A stretch of DNA of 28,386 nt. Origin: Flammeovirgaceae bacterium UBA2371 (GTDB lineage Bacteria > Bacteroidota > Bacteroidia > Cytophagales > Cyclobacteriaceae). Below are positions 22,481 through 28,386 of the stretch, one piece after another. Below the pieces are notes generated by a model. That model ran no database searches. It was not told the DNA's origin and saw only the letters and a program-made list of their open reading frames with translations. Within the stretch, counting starts at the first letter, position 1. Each line of letters starts with the position of its first letter. Location of the stretch: the NCBI GenBank assembly GCA_002345965.1, contig DDTF01000028.1, forward strand, positions 45,106 to 73,491. Reading direction: 5' to 3'. Both the position numbers and the translations under genes were made by a program.

Positions 22481-23553
22481 GCCAAAGAATAATATTGATG
22501 TTGTTTTTAATGTTGGCAGGAGTAGCTAACGCTGTTGCACAAAATTATCCCGCACCAGTGGAAGGCGACTATGTTGTCAAAAATTTTCAATTCTCTGAAG
22601 GAGGGTCATTGCCAGAGATGAATCTGCATTATACTACCATTGGAAAGCCTAAAAGGGATAAGTCAGGAAAAGTAACTAACGCAGTGCTGATTACGCATGG
22701 TACAACAGGATATGGGCAGGGTTTTTTGAGCGAGCGTTTTGCAGGTAACCTATTCGGACCAGGTCAACTCTTGGATGCAACTCAATACTATATCATTTTG
22801 CCAGATGGTATAGGTCATGGCAAATCAAGCAGGCCCAGTGACGGTCTGCGCATGAAATTTCCAGAATATACTTATGATGACATGGTGAGGGCACAATACA
22901 TGCTGCTTACCGAGCATTTGGGAGTCAACCATTTACGACTGGCTATGGGTACTTCGATGGGAGGAATGCATACATGGGTATGGGGTTATATGTATCCGGA
23001 TTTTATGGATGCACTGATGCCATTAGCCAGCATGCCCATTGAAATAGCTGGACGAAATAGAATGATTCGTAAAATGATTATTGACGCCATCAAAACTGAT
23101 CCGCAGTGGAATGGAGGAGAGTACACTTCGCAGCCACTTGGTCTAACCAATGCAGTGCATGCCCTCATTTTTATGGTAAGCAGTCCATTGCAATGGCAAA
23201 AGGCTGCGCCTACCAGGGAAGAAGCGGAAAAGTTTTTACAGAAAAGAATTGAAAGTTATGTGGCGGGATTGGATGCCAACGATATGATTTACCAATTTGA
23301 TGCATCACGGCTTTATAACCCCTCGCCACACCTAAGTAAAATCAAGGCACCACTTTTTGCTATCAACTCTGCCGATGATCAGGTAAATCCTCCTGAGTTG
23401 GGGATAATGGAAGAAGAAATTAAAAAAGTTAAAAAAGGGCGTTATATACTACTGCCAATCACTGATCAGACCAGCGGACATGGTACGCATTCCAACCCAA
23501 CAATATGGGGCAAATACCTGGAGGAACTGTTGAAGATTTCGGCCACTCAGTAA
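22477..23553 (+). CDS. Exported alpha/beta hydrolase, MetX-like fold
   Basis: 358 residues with a signal peptide (1-22, ending A-N-A-V-A-Q). The hydrolase core shows V-L-I-T-H-G-T-T-G near 70-78, I-L-P-D-G-I-G-H-G-K-S-S near 107-118, and nucleophile S160 in A-M-G-T-S-M-G-G-M. Acid D300/D301 lies in N-S-A-D-D-Q-V-N-P-P-E, and H335 in T-S-G-H-G-T-H. The lid and the D-D-x-V-x-P-P-E/G-H-G-T ending are those of homoserine O-acetyltransferase-like hydrolases. A periplasmic location makes methionine synthesis unlikely, so it is probably an esterase or acyltransferase of unknown substrate. It overlaps the cyclophilin stop and ends 2 bases from the convergent amidohydrolase gene. Confidence 0.87.
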   Translation: MSQRIILMLFLMLAGVANAVAQNYPAPVEGDYVVKNFQFSEGGSLPEMNLHYTTIGKPKRDKSGKVTNAVLITHGTTGYGQGFLSERFAGNLFGPGQLLDATQYYIILPDGIGHGKSSRPSDGLRMKFPEYTYDDMVRAQYMLLTEHLGVNHLRLAMGTSMGGMHTWVWGYMYPDFMDALMPLASMPIEIAGRNRMIRKMIIDAIKTDPQWNGGEYTSQPLGLTNAVHALIFMVSSPLQWQKAAPTREEAEKFLQKRIESYVAGLDANDMIYQFDASRLYNPSPHLSKIKAPLFAINSADDQVNPPELGIMEEEIKKVKKGRYILLPITDQTSGHGTHSNPTIWGKYLEELLKISATQ

Positions 23554-23555
23554 TA

Positions 23556-24827
23556 CTAGGGGATTTTATGTCCACCTATCCAAACGGATTCAATGGTTCG
23601 GGTATTCTGAATGTGCTGTAAGGGGTCTGCACCAAGTATTTGCAGGTCTGCCGCTTTGCCCACTTCGAGTGTGCCCAACTGCGACTGCTGTTTGTTGTAC
23701 ACTGCATGTCCAGTGGCAGCTGTGATTGCTTGAAGAGGTGTGAGTCCGGCATCAACCATTTGTTCGAGTTCTAAATGCTCGAAATACCCCTGAAACCTTC
23801 CAGGAGGTCCTGCATCAGTACCCATGGCAATCCGTACTCCTGCATCAGACAAAAGCTTCAGGTTATACTTAGCGACAAAGAAAGCCCCTTTGTAAATGTT
23901 GGTGGCCAGGCTCGTTCTAACCAGTTGCTTTCGCACCGGATCTTTGAGTTGTTGGATAACGGCAGTATCTGCATGCTTTAGGAAAAAGGGATCCTGAAAA
24001 AATTCGGGTGTGTCTTCATAAACAAAGGTGGAAACTTCACGCATCAGCGTAGGACAGTACACTGCGTCATTTTCCTTCATCAGTCGGATGAACTCCTCAT
24101 CCACTTTCTGATCTCGTACACTGTGCCCAATAAATTTTACACCAGAACGTAAGAGTGCTTTGGCATCTTCCAGATAAAAGATATGTGCCACTACCTGTAG
24201 ATTGTGCTTGCTCGCTTGCTCGATAATAGCCTGATATATTTCTGGTTTCATCTTTTCAGCAGTTCCCAGGTTATCATCCACTCTGATTTTAATGTAGTCA
24301 ACATTCATGGCCGCGTTTTTATCTACATTGGTGCGTGCTTCTTCAGGTGTACTTCCGGTGATTACTTCGCCTGCAACATAAAGTCGGCTTCTGTTCAGTA
24401 GGATTGTATCCTGCTCGTCTCGGATCGCTACCGATTCTTTACCATCGCCACCAAGACTATACACAGTGGTGATACCGTAGGCCGCATTTAACTTTAAGTC
24501 GCGCGCTACATTGGCAGCTGAATACACAGCACTTAAACCTTCTGTGCCTCCAATGTGGCCATGTGCATTGATGATGCCCGGCATGATGGTCTTGCCTGCT
24601 ACCTTAATCTGTGATGCGTTATCAGGAATGGTGATGGTAGATTGGGTGCCTATTGCCGTGATTTTACCTTTTTCAAAAATGATTACTGCATCCTTGATGG
24701 GGGCCTTGCCCGTCCCATCAATGAGGGTGGCACCTACCAAAGCAATCGCATCCTTTTTTTTCGTACTGCAGGTTGTCACAAATAAAAGTAGCAGAAGCAA
24801 GGGTATAAAACGTAAATTCATTCGCAT
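23556..24827 (-). CDS. Exported amidohydrolase, imidazolonepropionase/prolidase-like
   Basis: 423 residues. The N-terminus is a hydrophobic signal with a weak lipobox ending V-T-T-C20. An in-frame ATG two codons later is equally plausible. The amidohydrolase barrel carries H89-G-H91 in I-I-N-A-H-G-H, a likely bridging Lys in V-D-Y-I-K-I, histidines in V-V-A-H-I-F and F-I-G-H-S-V, and catalytic Asp in A-M-G-T-D-A-G-P. A short beta sandwich at each end (G-A-T-L-I-D-G-T-G; G-K-A-A-D-L-Q-I-L) completes the fold. Relatives cleave amide or dipeptide bonds, often X-Pro or cyclic amides; the substrate is unknown. It stands alone on the minus strand. Confidence 0.9.
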   Translation of the reverse strand: MRMNLRFIPLLLLLLFVTTCSTKKKDAIALVGATLIDGTGKAPIKDAVIIFEKGKITAIGTQSTITIPDNASQIKVAGKTIMPGIINAHGHIGGTEGLSAVYSAANVARDLKLNAAYGITTVYSLGGDGKESVAIRDEQDTILLNRSRLYVAGEVITGSTPEEARTNVDKNAAMNVDYIKIRVDDNLGTAEKMKPEIYQAIIEQASKHNLQVVAHIFYLEDAKALLRSGVKFIGHSVRDQKVDEEFIRLMKENDAVYCPTLMREVSTFVYEDTPEFFQDPFFLKHADTAVIQQLKDPVRKQLVRTSLATNIYKGAFFVAKYNLKLLSDAGVRIAMGTDAGPPGRFQGYFEHLELEQMVDAGLTPLQAITAATGHAVYNKQQSQLGTLEVGKAADLQILGADPLQHIQNTRTIESVWIGGHKIP

Positions 24828-24887
24828 GAGATCAAGTTAGTTTCGAATTTATACCTTAATAATCAAACCGCAACGAGTTTTATGCTA

Positions 24888-24918
24888 TTGCTAGTTTACC
24901 CTAAATAGATTATCTTTA
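24888..24918 (+). promoter_or_regulatory. Near-consensus promoter of the CBS gene
   Basis: TTG (24888-24890), 20 bases, then TATCTTTA (24911-24918), which matches TAnnTTTG except for the last base. It would leave a leader of roughly 38 bases before the ATG at 24962. Confidence 0.35.
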
Positions 24919-24961
24919 AGAAGAGCGATGAGAATCATTTAACCACAAATCACATTCCGAC

Positions 24962-25429
24962 ATGAATTTTAAGCCCAATTTCAAAACAAAAGAGGACACA
25001 AAAGGCGATCAACCCAAATATGAGTTGGTAACGAAATACATGGTGGCGGTGAGTGATTTGGTGACTTTTACCCCAGATCAAAGTATTCAGGAGGCAATAG
25101 ACATTATTATTGACAAAAGAATTTCTGGTGCTCCAGTTTTGGACAGCACAGGAAAACTGGTGGGAATGCTTTCTGAAAAAGATTGCTTGAAAATAATCGT
25201 TGATCAGGCTTATCATAACCTGCCTATAGAATCGCGCAAAGTCTCTGATTATATGACCGCAGAAGTGAAAACAGTGCCACCCGACAGTGATGTGGTTTCT
25301 GCAGCCAATCAATTCCTTCATTCTCCCATCCGAAGAATGCCTGTGGTGGACAATGGCGTGCTCAAAGGACAGATTAGCAGAAGAGATATCTTACGAGCAG
25401 CTAAAAACTTCAAGGCCACTACGTGGTAA
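24962..25429 (+). CDS. Two-CBS-domain protein
   Basis: 155 residues consisting of a CBS pair. CBS1 is at about 24-87 (Y-M-V-A-V-S-D-L-V-T-F-T-P-D-Q-S-I-Q-E-A, then R-I-S-G-A-P-V-L-D). CBS2 is at about 96-150 (Y-M-T-A-E-V-K-T-V-P-P-D-S-D-V, then S-P-I-R-R-M-P-V-V-D-N-G). The I-S-R-R-D-I-L ending is typical of an adenine-nucleotide binding pair. No enzyme or channel domain is fused, so it likely regulates a partner in response to adenylate level or similar ligands. It appears to be monocistronic: a clear hairpin terminator lies 95 bases downstream of its stop. Confidence 0.92.
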   Translation: MNFKPNFKTKEDTKGDQPKYELVTKYMVAVSDLVTFTPDQSIQEAIDIIIDKRISGAPVLDSTGKLVGMLSEKDCLKIIVDQAYHNLPIESRKVSDYMTAEVKTVPPDSDVVSAANQFLHSPIRRMPVVDNGVLKGQISRRDILRAAKNFKATTW

Positions 25430-25524
25430 AATACCCAAATAGTTATAATTAATTGCATTTGCCTGCACCAGTTACCTGTCAATGGTTAGCAGGATTAAGC
25501 GTAAATATTATTTTTACAGGATGT

Positions 25525-25552
25525 AGCCGGTTCTATGACCGGCTTTAATTTT
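25525..25552 (+). terminator. Intrinsic terminator downstream of the CBS gene
   Basis: A perfect 7-base-pair stem, AGCCGGT (25525-25531) with ACCGGCT (25538-25544), a TCTATG loop, then the T-rich run TTTAATTTT. It lies before the 7TMR-DISM gene. The TAATTTTG at 25546-25553 in its tail also resembles a -7 element, but it ends only 8 bases before that gene's ATG. Confidence 0.7.
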
Positions 25553-25561
25553 GTAATTATT

Positions 25562-26821
25562 ATGAAAAAGGTTGTTGTTTTCTCCATCATTTTACTTTGT
25601 GGTCATTGGGGCCTGGCACAAACTTACTATGAGGTAAGAATGGGGAAAATTGATTTGCGTGACTGGAAGGTGAGTGAGAGAAATGTAATTTCATTGGATG
25701 GTGAATGGCTGTTTAGTTGGGAAAAGTTGCAGACATGGGATGAAATAAAAAGGAGTAAAACATTTGTCAAGTTTTCTACCCCCTGGAATGAGCAAGAAAT
25801 TGAGGGAAAATATTATTCACCTAATGGGTACGCTACCTATGCAGTGGAAATAATCCTTCCACCTGATCTGAAAGAAATATCACTGGATGTACCAGCAGTA
25901 TTTAACAGTTACGCACTATGGGCCAATGGTCAGTTGGTTTGCACCAATGGTAAAGTAGGTGCCTCTGTTGAGGACAGTAAGCCACAATGGAAACCTCAGA
26001 GTGTTCTCATAAAGCTCGACAGCAATGTGGTTCATCTTGTAATGCATATTACCAATTTCCAAAACACCCGGGGAGGGGCTTCTCAGTTTATAAAGTTAGC
26101 GGCAGGCGATCAACTGATTGTGCACAGAGCCAATGACAAACAAATTGTTACATTAATTTTTTATTTTTTCCTCTTTGCTGGAGTGGTGGGACTCATCGTC
26201 TACTTAGTAATCCGACAAATTAACATCTTCTATTTTTCAATGCTGGCCTTTGCCTTGGCATTGCGTTTTATATTTTCTGACATCTACCTGTACTATGATT
26301 TGTTGCCAATGAACGTATCATGGCCTATGGCAGTAAGGATTGAATACATGACTATACCTCTGATTATTATTACAGGAGGTCTTTTTATGAGCGGAAAGTA
26401 TCCTAATGAATTTAAGAAAGGCTTTCGAGTGTTTTACCTTGCTATTAATTCTCTTTTTATTGCATTGATAGTGTTGATAGGCTCTTCATTTTTATCGCAA
26501 CTACTTTCTGTTATCCAGGTGATTACCATTAGTTTTTTGGGATATGCTATCTATGCCATTATCAATGCACTATTGGATGAAAGGGTAGGCGCCTGGACTT
26601 CGGCATTAGGGTTGTTCATTTTTGCTTTGGTAGGCATTTACAATATCGTTATTTTCATTTTTGGTATTGAATTGAGCCGCTTGGTCATATATTCTGGATA
26701 TTCAGTTGCCTTGTTGCTAAGTGCTACTTCATTGTTCTATCGCACACCTGGACAAATTAGTACTGAGAAAAATCAAATACTGCGTTATTCTGATTTTTAT
26801 ACCGAACAGGAGCAAAAGTAG
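25562..26821 (+). CDS. 7TMR-DISM receptor without an output domain
   Basis: 419 residues from ATG 25562, chosen because M-K-K-V-V-V-F-S-I-I begins the signal peptide. The upstream frame start at 25535 lies inside the terminator hairpin. The extracytoplasmic jelly-roll (7TMR-DISMED2-like, about 25-180) has L-D-G-E-W-L-F-S-W and Y-A-T-Y-A-V-E-I-I-L. About seven hydrophobic helices follow (roughly 184-206, 211-229, 250-267, 281-303, 311-332, 338-357, 363-392). The chain then stops after a 20-residue tail (S-D-F-Y-T-E-Q-E-Q-K), with no kinase, LytTR-linked or GGDEF domain. The extracellular fold suggests carbohydrate or small-ligand sensing. Output must come from a separate partner, and none is next to it. 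Confidence 0.85.
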   Translation: MKKVVVFSIILLCGHWGLAQTYYEVRMGKIDLRDWKVSERNVISLDGEWLFSWEKLQTWDEIKRSKTFVKFSTPWNEQEIEGKYYSPNGYATYAVEIILPPDLKEISLDVPAVFNSYALWANGQLVCTNGKVGASVEDSKPQWKPQSVLIKLDSNVVHLVMHITNFQNTRGGASQFIKLAAGDQLIVHRANDKQIVTLIFYFFLFAGVVGLIVYLVIRQINIFYFSMLAFALALRFIFSDIYLYYDLLPMNVSWPMAVRIEYMTIPLIIITGGLFMSGKYPNEFKKGFRVFYLAINSLFIALIVLIGSSFLSQLLSVIQVITISFLGYAIYAIINALLDERVGAWTSALGLFIFALVGIYNIVIFIFGIELSRLVIYSGYSVALLLSATSLFYRTPGQISTEKNQILRYSDFYTEQEQK

Positions 26822-26889
26822 CCTTACAGCCTTAGCTGAGCCTTGAACTTTTGCTGTATTACAGTGTTATTACTTAAAAAATTGATCGT

Positions 26890-27561
26890 ATGAAGTTTTC
26901 ATTTACCACCTTCACTGTAGTAGCTGCATTCATATTGCTCATCGGATGTGGTGCCAATACCAAACCTCATGATGAGCCAGTTCAGGATACAGATGTACGC
27001 AAAGTGAACTTAGTTGCTCCTACGGGTAAGGCCATTGCTGCATTTGCAGAAGGGTGCTTTTGGTGTTCTGAACATATTTTTGAAGCGGTTATTGGTGTCG
27101 ACTCTGCTGTTTCCGGTTATGCTGGTGGCAAAACAAAAAATCCCACCTACGAAAGAGTAAATACAGAGACTACTGGACATGCTGAAACAGTGCTGGTGTA
27201 TTACGATCCTTCTATTGTGAGCTATGAAGAATTGACCAATGTATTTTTTACTTCTCATGATCCAACCACCAAAGACAGACAAGGGCCTGATCGTGGATCT
27301 TCCTATCGCTCTATTTTATTTTACTCCACCCCCCAGGAACTCGACATTGCAGTGAAAGCAAAGGAGCGATACAACAAGTCAGGAATGTTTAAAAATCCGA
27401 TTGTCTCAGAGATCATGCCATTGAAAGAATTCTATCGTGCTGAAGGATATCACCAGGATTATATTGAACACAACCCTGGTAGCCCTTATGTAATTGGAGT
27501 GTCAATTCCACGGTATGAGCTATTCAGGAAAACTTATAAGGGTAAGTTGAAACAAGATTAA
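26890..27561 (+). CDS. msrA: Lipoprotein peptide-methionine sulfoxide reductase MsrA
   Basis: 223 residues. A lipoprotein signal ends I-L-L-I-G-C20, so the enzyme sits on the outside of the inner membrane or on the outer membrane. The MsrA domain (about 48-215) has G-C56-F-W-C59-S-E with C56 as the sulfenic-acid nucleophile, S-G-Y-A-G-G, G-H-A-E-T-V, and Y-H-Q-D-Y near the end. It reduces methionine-S-sulfoxide in proteins. The chain has only C20, C56 and C59, so there is no distal C-terminal resolving cysteine; C59 or thioredoxin must resolve. No MsrB gene or domain is fused or adjacent. A strong hairpin terminator follows. Confidence 0.95.
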   Translation: MKFSFTTFTVVAAFILLIGCGANTKPHDEPVQDTDVRKVNLVAPTGKAIAAFAEGCFWCSEHIFEAVIGVDSAVSGYAGGKTKNPTYERVNTETTGHAETVLVYYDPSIVSYEELTNVFFTSHDPTTKDRQGPDRGSSYRSILFYSTPQELDIAVKAKERYNKSGMFKNPIVSEIMPLKEFYRAEGYHQDYIEHNPGSPYVIGVSIPRYELFRKTYKGKLKQD

Positions 27562-27577
27562 GTTTGTAGAATTTATT

Positions 27578-27616
27578 AAAGCGGACTCTGTATTAATACA
27601 GAGTCCACTTTGTTTT
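27578..27616. terminator. Bidirectional terminator with a perfect 24-base palindrome
   Basis: GGACTCTGTA (27583-27592) and TACAGAGTCC (27597-27606) form a perfect stem around TTAA. The outer AAAG (27578-27581) pairs with CTTT (27608-27611) across one C/A mismatch. T-rich runs flank it on both strands (TTTGTTTT on plus). It separates convergent msrA and the M20 amidohydrolase. Confidence 0.9.
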
Positions 27617-27617
27617 A

Positions 27618-28386
27618 CTACTTGCGATAATCCAAAGCTGGTTTTCTATTACCGAGCAATGCTTCGTATTTAAAGTCCGGACCTCTGCGTTGTTCAAATT
27701 CTTTCCTTGCCTCTTCCAATAATTTAGGATTACTCATCAGATCAATGGCAGTAAGCGCCATCGTTTTGGCGGCCACCATCATGCCTTTGTATCCAATGGG
27801 TGTGCCTCCTGATGCTACTGCCTGCCAACTGTGAGCAGGTGTGCCTGGCACCCAGGTGGCAGCGCGCATGGCTACCAAAGGAACATTCCAGCTGACATCC
27901 CCTGTATCTGCAGAAGCTTTTCCATCTTCATGCTCCATGGGTTGAATTTTTCCTGCTTCCGAGATGGGAGGTGTATTGCCTGGTAAAGTTTTCTGTAATT
28001 TTTCTGCAAAAGCAATGTCTTCAGCAGTGTATTGTACACCACCTACTTTGGTGAGATTGGCGTGCATCACTCTGGAGAGGGATTCACTGGGGAGGCGATC
28101 ATAAGTGCCACCAATGATTTCCAACTCCATTTTTGTTTCTGTACCAATGGCTGCACCTTCGGCACACTTGACCACCCGGTTCCACATGGATCTTACTTCT
28201 TCCCGGTTTTGATGGCGGATGACATAGTACACTTCTGCATTGGCAGGCACGATGTTGGGCGCATCTCCACCCTTGGTGATCACATAGTGAATTCTGCTTC
28301 CCTCTGTTGTGTGCTCGCGCATCATGTTCACCATGTCGTTCATGGCTTCCACTCCATCTAACGCAGAACGTCCGCGTTCAGGGGCT
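27618..28386 (-). CDS. M20-family amidohydrolase, C-terminal part (AbgB-like; partial at window edge)
   Basis: The gene enters from the right edge. In-frame codons continue past the nominal GTG at 28350-28352 to base 28386, encoding P-E-R-G-R-S-A-L-D-G-V-E-A-M, a motif found inside M20D peptidases, so that GTG is internal. Visible parts are the dimerisation-domain segment with H-Y-V-I-T-K-G-G-D-A-P-N-I-V-P-A and the second half of the metal domain with S-A-D-T-G-D-V-S-W and a late H in T-P-A-H-S-W. These match the p-aminobenzoyl-glutamate utilisation (AbgB) type, which cleaves amides of amino acids. The C-terminal helix ends D-Y-R-K before TAG. Substrate and the N-terminal metal ligands lie outside what can be seen. 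Confidence 0.87.
   Translation of the reverse strand, partial: APERGRSALDGVEAMNDMVNMMREHTTEGSRIHYVITKGGDAPNIVPANAEVYYVIRHQNREEVRSMWNRVVKCAEGAAIGTETKMELEIIGGTYDRLPSESLSRVMHANLTKVGGVQYTAEDIAFAEKLQKTLPGNTPPISEAGKIQPMEHEDGKASADTGDVSWNVPLVAMRAATWVPGTPAHSWQAVASGGTPIGYKGMMVAAKTMALTAIDLMSNPKLLEEARKEFEQRRGPDFKYEALLGNRKPALDYRK

Noticed and set aside
22477..23553. Homoserine O-acetyltransferase (MetX) for methionine synthesis
   Set aside because: A signal peptide places it outside the cytoplasm, and no methionine gene is adjacent.
25546..25553. TAATTTTG as the promoter of the 7TMR-DISM gene
   Set aside because: It lies in the T-rich tail of a terminator and ends 8 bases before the ATG, so it is more likely terminator sequence.
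1..28386. CRISPR array, prophage, insertion sequence, tRNA or rRNA
   Set aside because: No repeat-spacer pattern, transposase, phage gene, cloverleaf or rRNA-like stretch was seen on reading both strands.

Overview
The window looks like chromosomal DNA of a Bacteroidota bacterium, most likely order Cytophagales. Supporting signs are several exact matches to the Bacteroidota -7 element TAnnTTTG upstream of genes (2308, 7939, 12290 and 21644), lipoprotein signals, a LytTR response regulator, a Reg_prop/Y_Y_Y propeller protein, a DUF3078-like outer-membrane protein and a 7TMR-DISM receptor. The order-level placement is inference. I see no rRNA, tRNA, CRISPR array, phage gene or insertion sequence. 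The gene content reads as ordinary chromosome with several tight operons, and no stretch over 300 bases lacks a gene.

Layout. 1-4594: tail of a SulP/STAS transporter, an exported M28 metallopeptidase, a DoxX-like membrane protein, a fold-type-I aminotransferase with unusual active-site substitutions, a TfoX N-domain protein, a four-helix membrane protein and a YwbE-like protein. 4602-7927 (minus): a three-gene cluster that I read as a copper-acquisition operon. It has a small Cys/His exported protein, a Met/His-rich lipoprotein with two YtkA/FixH-like halves, and a TonB-dependent receptor that carries the CxxxM and HxM copper-site motifs of Pseudomonas OprC at nearly the same spacing. 8057-12233: a conserved unknown, a serine beta-lactamase-like lipoprotein, a DUF3078-like protein, and a DUF4332 protein paired with a small unknown.

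12387-17148 (minus): a very tightly packed four-gene operon (start-stop overlaps or a 1-bp gap). It encodes an OmpA-type peptidoglycan-binding protein, a PKD-fold cysteine-rich protein, an unknown exported protein and a large beta-propeller/Y_Y_Y membrane protein whose expected kinase is replaced by extra transmembrane helices. Next to it lies a signalling block (17307-21174): a LytTR response regulator, divergent from a TPR histidine kinase that converges, with overlapping stop codons, on a REC-Hpt-REC phosphorelay protein. Together these could form an envelope sensing system, but functional coupling is inferred only from position.

21236-28386: MscL, a lipoprotein cyclophilin overlapping an exported alpha/beta hydrolase of the MetX-like fold, an amidohydrolase lipoprotein, a two-CBS protein, a 7TMR-DISM receptor with no output domain, a lipoprotein MsrA, and the C-terminal part of an M20-family amidohydrolase running off the right edge. 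Several convergent pairs are separated by clear bidirectional hairpin terminators. The two best candidates for something new are the copper operon and the OmpA/PKD/propeller operon.
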